64,000 nt of DNA from Agromyces sp. H66. Lineage in GTDB: Bacteria > Actinomycetota > Actinomycetes > Actinomycetales > Microbacteriaceae. Shown here in pieces: positions 1 through 8,069 of this stretch. Both the position numbers and the translations under genes were made by a program. Position 1 is the stretch's first letter. Every line of letters starts with the position of its first letter. Under the pieces are notes generated by a model. The model did no database searches, was not told the DNA's origin, and worked only from the letters and a program-made list of their open reading frames with translations. The stretch lies in contig NZ_SJZG01000001.1 of assembly GCF_004959775.1 (NCBI RefSeq), positions 496,001 to 560,000 of the forward strand, given 5' to 3'.

Positions 1-52
1 GCGTCGCCGGCCTCGTCTGAGCCCGCGCGGATCCACGGTCGGCGGCGGAAGG

Positions 53-58
53 TAGCGT
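53..58 (+). promoter_or_regulatory. -10 box of holB (leaderless type)
   Basis: TAGCGT ends 6 nt before the GTG start of holB, so transcription should begin at or next to the start codon. No clear Shine-Dalgarno sequence is present. Confidence 0.45.
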
Positions 59-64
59 GGTCTC

Positions 65-1240
65 GTGAGCGTGTGGAGCGACCTGACCGGGCAGGAACAG
101 GCGATCGCCGTGTTCCGGTCGGCGGCCGAGGCCGCCGACGCCTCGTCGGCCGCATCGCAGCAGATGACGCACTCGTGGCTCATCACGGGTCCGCCCGGCT
201 CGGGGCGGTCGAACCTCGCCTACGCGTTCGCGACGGCGCTCATCTCGGGCCGGCCCGACGGCGACGAGGCGACCCGCATCCAGGTCGAGGCGCGCAGCCA
301 TCCCGACCTGCAGGTGCTCGCCACCGAGGGCGTCATCATCAAGCGCGACGACGTGCGCGAGATCGTGCGACGCTCGCACTACTCCCCGTCGGTCGGGCGG
401 CACCGGGTCATCATCGTCGAGGACGCCGACCGCATGACCGAGCAGACCTCGAACTTCCTGCTGAAGGAGCTCGAGGAGCCGCCCGAGCGCACGGTCTGGA
501 TCCTCTGCGCACCGAGCGAGGCCGACCTCATCCCCACCATCCGCTCGCGCGTGCGCACCGTGCGGCTTCAGATGCCCTCGGTGGCCGAGGTGGCCGCGCT
601 CCTGGAGCGCCGCGACGGTATCGAACCCGTGCTCGCCGAGCGCTCGGCACGCGAGGCGCAGTGCCACATCGGCATGGCGCACCGGCTTGCGACGAGCGAG
701 GAGGCGAGACTCCGTCGCGCCGAGACCCTACGGCTCGCCCTCACGGTGCGGTCGGCGGCGACGGCCGTCATGACCGCGGCGCGGTTCCTCGAGATCGCCG
801 GCGACGACGCGAAGGCGATCACCGAGCTTCGTGACGCGGAGGAGCGTGCGCACGCGCTGCACTCGCTCGGCCTCGCCCCGGGGCAGCCGGTTCCGGCGGC
901 GCTCCGGCCCCAGCTGAAGGCCCTCGAAGACGACCAGAAGCGCCGCGCCACGAGGAGCCTGCGCGACGGCATCGACCGCATCCTCGTCGACCTCGCCTCG
1001 CTCTACCGCGACATCCTGCTGATCCAGCTCGACGCCCGGGTCGACCTCGTCAACCGCGAGATCGAATCCGAGATGCGTCGGGCCGCGGCATCCGCTGCGC
1101 CCGCGACGACGCTCGCGACGCTCGACGCCATCCAGGTCGCGCGCGAGCGCATCGACGGCAACGTGCAACCCGCGCTCGCCCTCGAGGCGATGCTCGTGAG
1201 CGCGATCCGCACCACCACGACCGAACGGGGAGCCGCATGA
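65..1240 (+). CDS. holB: DNA polymerase III subunit delta' (clamp-loader)
   Basis: A 391-residue AAA+ protein of the clamp-loader complex, which loads the sliding clamp during replication. The N-terminal part holds a P-loop-like GPPGSGRS in which the usual Lys is Arg. This fits the family, because delta' is normally unable to hydrolyse ATP. A DEAD-like VEDADR stretch and a LEEPPE segment follow, then a sensor-type RSRV motif that replaces the SRC motif of active loader subunits. The C-terminal third is the helical collar region. The GTG start is placed by the -10 box 6 nt upstream. The gene overlaps the next one by ATGA, so the two are probably co-transcribed. The upstream neighbour (commonly tmk) lies outside the window. 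Confidence 0.9.
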   Translation: MSVWSDLTGQEQAIAVFRSAAEAADASSAASQQMTHSWLITGPPGSGRSNLAYAFATALISGRPDGDEATRIQVEARSHPDLQVLATEGVIIKRDDVREIVRRSHYSPSVGRHRVIIVEDADRMTEQTSNFLLKELEEPPERTVWILCAPSEADLIPTIRSRVRTVRLQMPSVAEVAALLERRDGIEPVLAERSAREAQCHIGMAHRLATSEEARLRRAETLRLALTVRSAATAVMTAARFLEIAGDDAKAITELRDAEERAHALHSLGLAPGQPVPAALRPQLKALEDDQKRRATRSLRDGIDRILVDLASLYRDILLIQLDARVDLVNREIESEMRRAAASAAPATTLATLDAIQVARERIDGNVQPALALEAMLVSAIRTTTTERGAA

Positions 1241-2805
1241 CCGGGCCGAAGCACACCACGACGACCGGGCGGATGTCGCGGCGGGCACGTCTCGGCGCCG
1301 TCGCCGGCGTGCTCGTGGCGATGTTCGCGCTCGCGGGGTGCGTGCCGTTGCCCTCGCTTCTCGACGTCGAGAAGCCGCGCTCGACCCCGACCGGCGAGGA
1401 CGTCGCGGAGGCGCTGCGACCGTTCTACACGCAGGTGCTCGAATGGGAGCGCTGCGGCGACGGGCTCGGTTGCGCGACCGCGACCGCGCCGCTCGACTGG
1501 GACGACCCCGAACGCGGCGAGATCGAGCTCGCACTCGTGCGCCAGGTCGCCGGTGGCGACCGGATCGGCTCGCTGCTCGTGAACCCGGGCGGTCCCGGCG
1601 GATCGGGGTATGAGTTCATCGCCGAGTCGCTCGCCTACGCGGTCGGCGAGCCGCTGCAGGAGCGGTTCGATGTCGTGGGCTTCGACCCGCGCGGAGTCGG
1701 CCGGTCGTCGGCGGTGGCGTGCTACGACGCCGAGCAGATGGACGAGTACCTCTACGGCATCGTGCCCGCCGAGCGCGGCAGCGACGAGTGGGTCGAGGCG
1801 GTCGGCACGGCCTCGGCGGAGTTCGGACAGGCCTGCGCCGAGCGAACGGGCGACCTCCTCGGCGAGGTCGACACCGTGAGCGCGGCGCGCGACCTCGACC
1901 TGCTGCGGGCGATCCTCGGCGACGAGCAGCTCAACTACCTCGGCTACTCGTACGGCACGTTCCTCGGAGCGACCTACGCGGAGCTCTACCCCGACAAGGT
2001 CGGCCGCCTCGTGCTCGACGGCGCGATCGACCCGTCGGCGAGCGACGCCGAGGTCACCGAGGCGCAGGCGATCGGCTTCGAGCAGGCGCTGCATGCCTAC
2101 CTCGAGGACTGCCTGACGGGAACGGAGTGCCCGTTCGACGGCACGGCCGACGAAGGCATGGCCGAGGTCGGCCGCCTGCTCGCCTCGGTCGACGCGAGCC
2201 CACTGCGCGGCTCCGACGGCCGCATGGTCGGCGCCGACACGCTGCTGACCGCCATCATCTACCCGCTCTACAGCGCCGACTCGTGGCCGTACCTGAGCCA
2301 GATGCTCGAGTCCGTCATGTTCGGCGAGGCCGACTACGCGCTCTCGTTCGCCGACGGATACAACGGACGCAACGAGGACGGCACCTATCGCGACAACTCG
2401 ACCGAATCGTTCCGGGCGATCAACTGCCTCGATTACACGTACCAGTCCGACGTCGGCGTCATGCGCCAGAAGGCCGCCTCGGTCGCGGCTGCGGCGCCGA
2501 CCATCGGACCGTACTTCGGCTTCGGCGACCTCGCGTGCGTGAACTGGCCGCATCGAAGTGAGCGCGAGCGCGAGCCGATCCACGCCGAGGGTGCGGCGCC
2601 GATCCTCGTGATCGGCACCACGGGCGACCCGGCCACGCCCTACGACTGGGCGGTGGAACTCGCCGACCAGCTCGAGAGCGGGGTGCTCGTGAGCTATGAC
2701 GGCGAGGGCCACACGGCCTATAACAAGTCCAACGCCTGCGTCGACGACACCGTCGAGGCGTTCCTCATCGACGGCACCGTGCCCGCGAGCGATCCCCGCT
2801 GCTGA
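1237..2805 (+). CDS. Secreted alpha/beta hydrolase lipoprotein, tripeptidyl-aminopeptidase-like
   Basis: A 522-residue exported hydrolase. The signal peptide is basic, then hydrophobic, and ends in the lipobox LAGC at Cys35, so the mature protein should be a lipoprotein. The nucleophile elbow GYSYG lies near residue 235. The acid GDPATP and the histidine GEGHTAY lie in a C-terminal TAP-type lid/C-domain with paired cysteines. Known relatives (Streptomyces Tap/SlpD/SlpE) remove N-terminal tripeptides from proteins outside the cell. The start ATG overlaps the holB stop (ATGA), a linkage of holB with such a hydrolase that suggests translational coupling. The exact peptide specificity cannot be read from the sequence. 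Confidence 0.85.
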   Translation: MTGPKHTTTTGRMSRRARLGAVAGVLVAMFALAGCVPLPSLLDVEKPRSTPTGEDVAEALRPFYTQVLEWERCGDGLGCATATAPLDWDDPERGEIELALVRQVAGGDRIGSLLVNPGGPGGSGYEFIAESLAYAVGEPLQERFDVVGFDPRGVGRSSAVACYDAEQMDEYLYGIVPAERGSDEWVEAVGTASAEFGQACAERTGDLLGEVDTVSAARDLDLLRAILGDEQLNYLGYSYGTFLGATYAELYPDKVGRLVLDGAIDPSASDAEVTEAQAIGFEQALHAYLEDCLTGTECPFDGTADEGMAEVGRLLASVDASPLRGSDGRMVGADTLLTAIIYPLYSADSWPYLSQMLESVMFGEADYALSFADGYNGRNEDGTYRDNSTESFRAINCLDYTYQSDVGVMRQKAASVAAAAPTIGPYFGFGDLACVNWPHRSEREREPIHAEGAAPILVIGTTGDPATPYDWAVELADQLESGVLVSYDGEGHTAYNKSNACVDDTVEAFLIDGTVPASDPRC

Positions 2806-2810
2806 GGGTG

Positions 2811-2840
2811 GTCAACGGCCGCCGTCAGATCCGCTAACAT
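2811..2840 (+). promoter_or_regulatory. Promoter of tRNA-Thr
   Basis: TAACAT at 2835-2840 is a good -10 box, with a weak -35-like GTCAAC at 2811-2816. The tRNA begins 43 nt after the -10 box. Confidence 0.4.
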
Positions 2841-2883
2841 GGACTCTCGTGCCAGCCGGATCGCACGGCGATGCGCTGGTCAC

Positions 2884-2959
2884 GCCGCCTTAGCTCAGTC
2901 GGCAGAGCGATTCACTCGTAATGAATAGGTCGTGGGTTCGATTCCCACAGGCGGCTCCA
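2884..2959 (+). tRNA. tRNA-Thr (anticodon CGT)
   Basis: A 76-nt cloverleaf. The 7-bp acceptor stem GCCGCCT/AGGCGGC is perfect and the 3' CCA is encoded. The anticodon stem ATTCA/TGAAT carries the loop CTCGTAA, giving anticodon CGT, which reads ACG. The T arm is GTGGG-TTCGATT-CCCAC. This tRNA reads the ACG codon that is common in high-GC genomes. Confidence 0.97.
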
Positions 2960-3001
2960 TCACGTTTCACCGCGGCTCCTGTCGTGCGCCACTTCTGCGC
3001 G

Positions 3002-3028
3002 CTCCGCGCCACCTCGACTGGCGCGGAG
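3002..3028. terminator. Hairpin between convergent tRNA-Thr and arsR-like gene
   Basis: A perfect 9-bp stem CTCCGCGCC/GGCGCGGAG with a 9-nt loop lies between two convergent transcription units. There is no T-run, as is usual in this GC-rich group. It could end transcription from both sides. The rest of the 115-bp gap shows nothing else. Confidence 0.45.
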
Positions 3029-3074
3029 GACGCACGTATGGCGCGGGCGGTGGGTCGGCGAGATTCTCGCCGCG

Positions 3075-3731
3075 TCAGGTCTCGACCGGGAGCCCGGCCA
3101 GGCGCCACTCCAGAACGCCGTCGGCGGCCCGTCGGGCGTGGAGCCCGTGGGCATCGAGCAGTCGCACGGCGTCGTAGGCGAGGACGCAGTACCGCCCGCG
3201 GCAGTACGCGACGATCTCGCGGTCGCGGGGCAATTCCGACAACCGGTCGGCGAGCTCCTCGAGGGGGATGTGCGTGGCACCCGGGAGGTGCCCGCCGGCG
3301 TACTCCGGCCCCGGCCGGACATCCAGGATGACCGCGTCACCCTCGTCGAGGCGGCGGAGCAGCTCGTCGGTGTCGATGGCGTCGGTGTCCTCGGGGCCGA
3401 GGTAGGCGCGACGGGCGAGTTCGGTGTGCGGGCGATGTGCCTGGGCGACCCGGCGCAGGTGCTCCCACAGGGCGGCGACGTCGTCACCGGTCAGCGAGTA
3501 GTAGATCCGCTTCCCCTCGCGGCGGGCGTCGATCAGTCCTGCTTCCCGCAGGCTCTGCAGGTGCGCCGAACAGGTGCTCATGCCGATGGATGCCTCGGCG
3601 GCGAGTTCCTCGACGCTGCGGGCCCCCTGACCGAGGAGGTCGAGGAGCTCGAGCCGCTTGGGATTGCCGAGGACCTTGCCGACCGCGGCGAACTCGGCGA
3701 ACAGCGCCTCCTTGCGGGATCGGTCACCCAT
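3075..3731 (-). CDS. ArsR-family regulator fused to a rhodanese domain
   Basis: A 218-residue two-domain protein. Residues 10-95 form an ArsR winged helix (LLDLLGQG ... SAHLQSLREAGLI ... KRIYYSL). Residues 120-215 form a rhodanese domain with the catalytic loop CRGRYC, Cys177 being the expected persulfide carrier. Cys54 sits in the recognition-helix region. Such fusions are usually repressors that may sense reactive sulfur or thiol-reactive compounds; the inducer here is unknown. The gene overlaps the upstream MFS gene by 8 bp and is its operon partner. The ATG is preceded by GAGGGAG. Confidence 0.85.
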   Translation of the reverse strand: MGDRSRKEALFAEFAAVGKVLGNPKRLELLDLLGQGARSVEELAAEASIGMSTCSAHLQSLREAGLIDARREGKRIYYSLTGDDVAALWEHLRRVAQAHRPHTELARRAYLGPEDTDAIDTDELLRRLDEGDAVILDVRPGPEYAGGHLPGATHIPLEELADRLSELPRDREIVAYCRGRYCVLAYDAVRLLDAHGLHARRAADGVLEWRLAGLPVET

Positions 3732-5031
3732 GGTCGGCTCCCTCAGCGGTCGTGTCGGTGGGACGGTGATGGGTCTCGTACATCCTCACGGCGACGACGA
3801 GTGCGGAGACGACGCTGACCGCCGCGGCCACCCAGACGGCCGCGCGCAGGCTCCACAGGTCGGCGACGACGCCGCCCATGAGCGCGCCGACCGCGTAGCC
3901 GAGGTCGCGCCAGACCCGGTAGATGCCCACCGCTCGCCCCCGCCAGGCCGGGTGCGCCACGTCTCCGATCACGGCGAGCAGTGTCGGGTAGACCATCGCC
4001 GTGCCCGCGCCGAGCAGCATGGTCCCGGCCACCCAGGGCCCGAAGCCGTCGGCCGCGGCGATCACGGCGAGGGCGGCCGCCTGGGTGAACATGCCGGTCG
4101 CGATGAGCGGCTTTCGACCCCAGCGGTCCGACAGGGCCCCGGTGAAGAGCTGGCCGACGCCCCAGACCGCCGGATAGAGCGCGAAGAGCAGCCCGATCTG
4201 CCCGACGGGAAGGCCCGAACTCGCGAACAGCAATGGGAACAGTCCCCACGACAGTCCGAAGTTGAGGTTGTTGACGAGCCCCGCCTGACTCGCCGAGGAG
4301 AGCGCCGGCTCGCGGAAGCTGGTCTGGGTGAACACCTCGCGGCTGCCGAGCCCACCGTGCAAGTGGTCGTGCCGGCCGTCGGAACGAGGTACGTGAGCGG
4401 ATGCCTCGACCTCGGCGTGACCTCGCGTCTCCCTGACCGCCAGCGTGGACAACCCCAGCGCGATCGCGGTGTAGGTCAGGCCGAGCAGGAACGGCGCGGG
4501 CCGCAGGCCGAACTCCGCGGCCAGGTAGCCGGCCGCCATCGAGGTGACGGCGACGGCACCATAGCCGGCGGCCTCGTTCAGGCCCATCGCCAGGCCCCGC
4601 TGCTTCGGTCCGACCAGGTCGATCTTCATGATCACCGTGGTCGACCAGGTCAGCCCCTGGTTGACGCCGAGAAGCACGTTGGCCGCCACCACCCAGCCCC
4701 AGTCGGGGGCCCAGATCAGCAGCAGCGGCACCGGCACCGCGAACAGCCAGCCCGCGATGAGGACCGGCTTGCGGCCGTACCGGTCCGACCAGGTGCCCGC
4801 GAAGTAGTTCGCGATGGCCTTGCTGATGCCGAAGGCGATCACGTAGGTGAACATGAACGTGTAGCCGGTGAGGCCGAACTCGCTCTCGGCGAGGAGCGGC
4901 AGCACCGTCTGCTGCTGGCCGACCATGCCACCGACCAGCGCGTTGATCGCGACCAGCATCGTGAACTGCGCTGCATTGGCACGCAGGCCCAGCCGGATCG
5001 GGGGCCGTGGAGTGGGCTCGCTCGAGTTCAT
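3724..5031 (-). CDS. MFS transporter, exporter-like, co-transcribed with ArsR-rhodanese regulator
   Basis: A 435-residue, 12-helix major facilitator. The loop motif between helices 2 and 3 reads SDRYGRKP, and it is repeated in the second half as SDRWGRKP, the hallmark of duplicated 6-helix halves. A histidine-rich central loop (near residues 205-225, with HDHLHGG) may bind a metal. The start was set at the ATG preceded by AGGAGGAGG; an earlier ATG about 195 bp upstream lacks a ribosome site and would take in the operator. The regulator that follows and overlaps suggests export of a thiol-reactive or sulfur-related toxicant, but the substrate is unknown. Confidence 0.8.
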   Translation of the reverse strand: MNSSEPTPRPPIRLGLRANAAQFTMLVAINALVGGMVGQQQTVLPLLAESEFGLTGYTFMFTYVIAFGISKAIANYFAGTWSDRYGRKPVLIAGWLFAVPVPLLLIWAPDWGWVVAANVLLGVNQGLTWSTTVIMKIDLVGPKQRGLAMGLNEAAGYGAVAVTSMAAGYLAAEFGLRPAPFLLGLTYTAIALGLSTLAVRETRGHAEVEASAHVPRSDGRHDHLHGGLGSREVFTQTSFREPALSSASQAGLVNNLNFGLSWGLFPLLFASSGLPVGQIGLLFALYPAVWGVGQLFTGALSDRWGRKPLIATGMFTQAAALAVIAAADGFGPWVAGTMLLGAGTAMVYPTLLAVIGDVAHPAWRGRAVGIYRVWRDLGYAVGALMGGVVADLWSLRAAVWVAAAVSVVSALVVAVRMYETHHRPTDTTAEGADHG

Positions 5032-5096
5032 GCGTCCTCCTCCTGGTTGTCGCGGCCGTGCCCCGGCCGTCGGACGTGCACGCCGGATACGGTACA

Positions 5097-5120
5097 TCAT
5101 TCCATGAAATGTCGGAATGA
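5097..5120 (-). promoter_or_regulatory. Candidate ArsR-type operator
   Basis: A perfect inverted repeat TCATTCC-N10-GGAATGA lies 66 bp upstream of the MFS start. The inner ATTCCATGAAAT is itself a near palindrome. Size and position fit an ArsR-family dimer site controlling the MFS/ArsR-rhodanese operon. The assignment is inferred from position. Confidence 0.5.
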
Positions 5121-5222
5121 GCGGGAGGTGAGCGCGGTCGGGGGACGGGCCGCTGCCGGGACGCGAGCGGGACGCACCAGTCTCTCCTCGCGACATGCGC
5201 TGGCCCGCATTGTGTTCATGAC

Positions 5223-5237
5223 GCACGCAGAGCGTGC
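5223..5237 (+). promoter_or_regulatory. IclR-box copy 1 (upstream of aconitase X)
   Basis: The palindrome GCACGC-AGA-GCGTGC contains the core ACGCAGAGCGT, which differs in one base from the ACGCAGTGCGT in front of the iclR gene. It lies about 20 bp upstream of the possible -10 box TACCCT (5258-5263), where a repressor would block the polymerase. Confidence 0.5.
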
Positions 5238-5435
5238 AAATTCGACCTGGCGTGGGTTACCCTGAGCGAGGTGGAACGACGCGAGGGGCCGAGTTGGCGA
5301 AAGGGACGGCAGGGCCAGCCGCGACGACGTTGATCACACGCCTGCGCGGTGGCGTCCTTCACCGCCGACCTTCGGCGGCGACATCCATCGACAAGGACAT
5401 CCACCACGGAGACGATCACGAGACAGGAGCTCGCC

Positions 5436-6716
5436 ATGTTCCTCACCGACGAGGAGAAGCGGATGCGCGACGGCGCCGAGGGCGAGGCGGTCGCGGCGGC
5501 CATGGACCTGCTGGTCCGATACGGCGACGCCCTCGGCGCCGATCGCCTCGTCGAGACGCGCAACGTGGCGGGGACCATGACGCAGCCGTCGCCGGCGAAG
5601 CAGCGGCTGTTCGAGGAAGGCGGCTGGGCGAGGGCCTACGCCGTCATCAACCTCGACTGCGACCGCGACATCGAGATCCCGCGCATGAAGGTGCCCACCT
5701 GCCAGTTGCAGCACGGATTCGGTGAGGATGCCGCGGGGCTGACCGCGTACTCGCCGCAATCGATCGAGCTGCAGGGCAGTGCCGAGTCGTACTACAGCGA
5801 GCGCGGCGTCAACATCCTCGCGACGTGCACGCCGTACCAGGTGGGAAATCTGCCGGTGCGCGGCGAGCACGTCGCGTGGATGGAGTCGTCGGCCGTCGTG
5901 TATGCCAACTCGGTGCTCGGCGCCCGCACGAACTGCGAGGGCGGGGCATCCACCGGTGCCGCGAGCCTCACCGGCAGGATCCCGTACTGGGGCAACCACC
6001 TGCCGGAGAACCGTTTCGCGACGCATCTCGTGGAGGCCGAGGTGCCGGTCGACGGCTTCCAGGAGTGGGGGATGTTCGGGTACTTCGTCGGCGGCGAGGT
6101 GGAGGAGGCCCGGCCGGCCGTCGTCGGCGACCTCGGGCAGCCCGACCTCGCCGACCTCAAGCACTTCGGCGCGGCGACGGCCACCTCCGGCGGCGTGGAG
6201 CTCTACCACATCCCGGGCGTCACGCCCGTGGCGCCGAACCTCGACGCGGCCTTCGGCGGTCGCGCCGCGCCCGAGCCGATCCGCTACGGTCGCCGCGAAC
6301 GCGAATGGGTCTACGAGACCCTCAACGCGCAGGGCTCGAGCACCGACGTCGACTTCGTGCTGCTGGGGTGCCCGCACGCGTCTCTCGATCAGATCGCGCG
6401 CATCGCGTACCTGCTCGAGGATCGCCGGTTGCACGCCGGCACCGAACTCTGGGTGATGACCCCGCGGGCGCTGCGCACGATGGCCGATCGCAACGGCTAC
6501 ACCCGCACGATCACGCGCGCGGGCGGCCGCGTGCTCACCGACTCCTGCCCGGCGATGTCGAAGGCGGCGCCGCCCGGAACGCGCGTGTTCGCCACCGACT
6601 CGGCGAAGCAGGCGCACTACCTGCCCGCGATCCTCGGGATCGAGGCATGGTTCGGCGCCCTCGACGAGTGCATCGACGCCGCGGTCACGGGCACCTGGCG
6701 CGGAGGGCTGCGGTGA
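5436..6716 (+). CDS. Aconitase X, large (catalytic) subunit
   Basis: A 426-residue protein of the aconitase X family (DUF521), Fe-S dehydratases distantly related to aconitase. Conserved elements are seen: ATCTPY near residue 129 with a likely cluster Cys, the substrate loop GARTNCEGG, GRIPYWG, and TDSCP near residue 371 with another cluster Cys. Characterised members dehydrate cis-3-hydroxy-L-proline or, in archaea, mevalonate 5-phosphate. Here the substrate is unknown, and no proline-pathway reductase is adjacent. The ATG at 5436 has CAGGAG upstream. The stop overlaps the small-subunit start, as expected for a split two-chain enzyme. Confidence 0.85.
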   Translation: MFLTDEEKRMRDGAEGEAVAAAMDLLVRYGDALGADRLVETRNVAGTMTQPSPAKQRLFEEGGWARAYAVINLDCDRDIEIPRMKVPTCQLQHGFGEDAAGLTAYSPQSIELQGSAESYYSERGVNILATCTPYQVGNLPVRGEHVAWMESSAVVYANSVLGARTNCEGGASTGAASLTGRIPYWGNHLPENRFATHLVEAEVPVDGFQEWGMFGYFVGGEVEEARPAVVGDLGQPDLADLKHFGAATATSGGVELYHIPGVTPVAPNLDAAFGGRAAPEPIRYGRREREWVYETLNAQGSSTDVDFVLLGCPHASLDQIARIAYLLEDRRLHAGTELWVMTPRALRTMADRNGYTRTITRAGGRVLTDSCPAMSKAAPPGTRVFATDSAKQAHYLPAILGIEAWFGALDECIDAAVTGTWRGGLR

Positions 6717-7186
6717 GCGTGGGGGAGCCAGGGCGGGCAGCGGCAGCCGTCCTCGAGCTGCGCGGCCGAGGCATCGTGCCGGGCGTCGTCGAGGCCGAGG
6801 CGCTCGTCACCCACGACTCGATCTCGGGCTTCGGCGGCATCGACGTGGCGACGGGCACGGTGATCGAGCCGCGGCACGAGCTGTTCGGGCAGTGCTTCAC
6901 CGGGAGAGTGCTCGTGTTCCCGGGGGCGAAGGGTTCGTCGGGATGGTCGGGCTTCTTCCAGAGCACCCGCCTCATGGGCACGGCGCCGGCGGCCATGGTG
7001 TTCAACGTGCTCACCACGAAGGCCGTGCTCGGCGCGATCGTCACGCGCGTGCCGACGGTGGTCGAGGTCGCGCCCGATCCACTCGAGGCGATCCGCACGG
7101 GCGACCTCGTGCGCGTCGACGGCGATGCCGGCATCGTGACGATCCTGCGCCGTGCGACGTCGGCGACTGCCTCCGCGTCGGCATAG
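6713..7186 (+). CDS. Aconitase X, small (swivel) subunit, DUF126
   Basis: A 157-residue partner of the large subunit. It matches the aconitase X swivel domain: SGFGGIDVATG, the loop FPGAKGSSGWSG with the conserved serines that should touch the substrate, and a C-terminal hydrophobic beta layer. The GTG start overlaps the large-subunit stop in GTGA, so translation is coupled. The last ten residues are Ala/Ser/Thr-rich and probably disordered. The two subunits together should make one dehydratase active site. Confidence 0.85.
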   Translation: MSVGEPGRAAAAVLELRGRGIVPGVVEAEALVTHDSISGFGGIDVATGTVIEPRHELFGQCFTGRVLVFPGAKGSSGWSGFFQSTRLMGTAPAAMVFNVLTTKAVLGAIVTRVPTVVEVAPDPLEAIRTGDLVRVDGDAGIVTILRRATSATASASA

Positions 7187-7202
7187 GATGGGGAGGTCCT
7201 GA

Positions 7203-7213
7203 ACGCAGTGCGT
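7203..7213 (+). promoter_or_regulatory. IclR-box copy 2 (in front of iclR)
   Basis: The perfect 11-bp palindrome ACGCA-G-TGCGT sits 4 bp before the GTG start of the regulator. A -10-like TAGGAT lies at 7185-7190. The position fits autoregulation. The extended form CGCAGTGCGTACAA (7204-7217) matches the reverse of 11264-11277 at 13 of 14 positions. Confidence 0.55.
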
Positions 7214-7217
7214 ACAA

Positions 7218-8021
7218 GTGGGGGTGGCGGTGGCGACAGAGCGGTCGCGCGACCGGATTCAGAGCATCGAACGAGGCGTGGAGGTGCTTCGCGCGTTCGG
7301 TGAACGCGACGCGACCCTGAGCGTCGCCGAGATCGCGACGCGGGTGAACCTCTCGCGCCCCGTCGTGCGCCGCATCCTGCTCACGTTCGAGCACCTGGGA
7401 TACGCGGTCGCGCAGAGCGGCCAATGGCGGCTCACGCCCCGCATCCTCGAGCTCGGCGCCGGCTACTTCCAGCGCTCGTCGCTGCCCGAGGTCGCGTACC
7501 CCTACATGGCCGACGTCGTGGAGACGACCGGCGAGACGTGCAGCGCGGGGGTGCTCGACGGCACCGAGGTCATCCACGTCGCGCGCGTCGAGGACCGCCG
7601 CCCGCTTCCCGACGCCATCCGCATCGGCACCCGCCTGCCCGCCCATGCCACGGCCGTCGGTAAGGTGCTGCTCGCCGACCTCGCCGAGCGGGATCTGAAG
7701 CGCTACCTCAAGAAGGCGCGGCTCGAGCAGCACACCCCGCACACCATCACCGATCCGGAGGTGCTGGGTGAGCGGCTCACCCTCGTGCGGGAGCGCGGCT
7801 ACGACGTGTCGATGGAGGAACTGCACCCGGGCCAGGTGGCGGTCGCGGTGCCCATCGTGGTCGATGGTCGCGCCGTCGGCGGACTGACGGCGTCGTCGAC
7901 CACCGTGCGCGAGTCCGAGTCGTCCCTGCGTGAGACGGTCATGCCCGTGCTGCAGCGCGCGGCGGAGGGCATCGCGGGCGCCTACCGCAACGCGAACCCG
8001 CAGATCTTCCGATCGCGCTGA
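7218..8021 (+). CDS. IclR-family transcriptional regulator
   Basis: A 267-residue IclR-type regulator. The winged helix (residues 12-75) includes SIERGVEVLRAF and the recognition helix SRPVVRRIL. The effector domain (80-265) shows GTRLPAHATAVGKVLLA, the typical effector-pocket stretch. It resembles the PcaR/PobR branch, which controls catabolism of aromatic or hydroxy acids. The GTG at 7218 directly follows the palindromic box; GTG codons at 7224 and 7230 are possible alternatives. It follows the aconitase X pair by 31 bp on the same strand and probably controls that pair plus the dehydratase and carrier to its right. Confidence 0.88.
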   Translation: MGVAVATERSRDRIQSIERGVEVLRAFGERDATLSVAEIATRVNLSRPVVRRILLTFEHLGYAVAQSGQWRLTPRILELGAGYFQRSSLPEVAYPYMADVVETTGETCSAGVLDGTEVIHVARVEDRRPLPDAIRIGTRLPAHATAVGKVLLADLAERDLKRYLKKARLEQHTPHTITDPEVLGERLTLVRERGYDVSMEELHPGQVAVAVPIVVDGRAVGGLTASSTTVRESESSLRETVMPVLQRAAEGIAGAYRNANPQIFRSR

Positions 8022-8069
8022 CCGGGATTCGAGAGGGCCGCGGGCGAGCCTCCTCAACCCGCGAGGCGG

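Larger units (their letters stand above)
5032..5435. other. 404-bp divergent intergenic region
   Basis: This gap separates the MFS/ArsR operon from the aconitase X genes. It holds two candidate operators (5097-5120 and 5223-5237), a possible -10 box TACCCT (5258-5263) for the rightward operon, and a small hairpin CCGCCGA-CCT-TCGGCGG (5362-5378) in what would be a leader of about 170 nt. No protein-coding gene is convincing here. Confidence 0.6.

Noticed and set aside
2884-3074. tRNA-Thr as an integration site for a mobile element
   Set aside because: No integrase, no repeat of the tRNA 3' end was noticed downstream, and flanking genes look resident.
5032-5226. An earlier ATG for the MFS gene
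   Set aside because: The added 65 residues are low-complexity and basic, and would include the palindrome at 5097-5120; the ATG at 5031 has AGGAGGAGG.
8039-8063. CGCGGG/CCCGCG arms as a terminator between the convergent iclR and FAD genes
   Set aside because: Only a 6-bp stem with a 13-nt loop, too weak in such GC-rich DNA to stand out.
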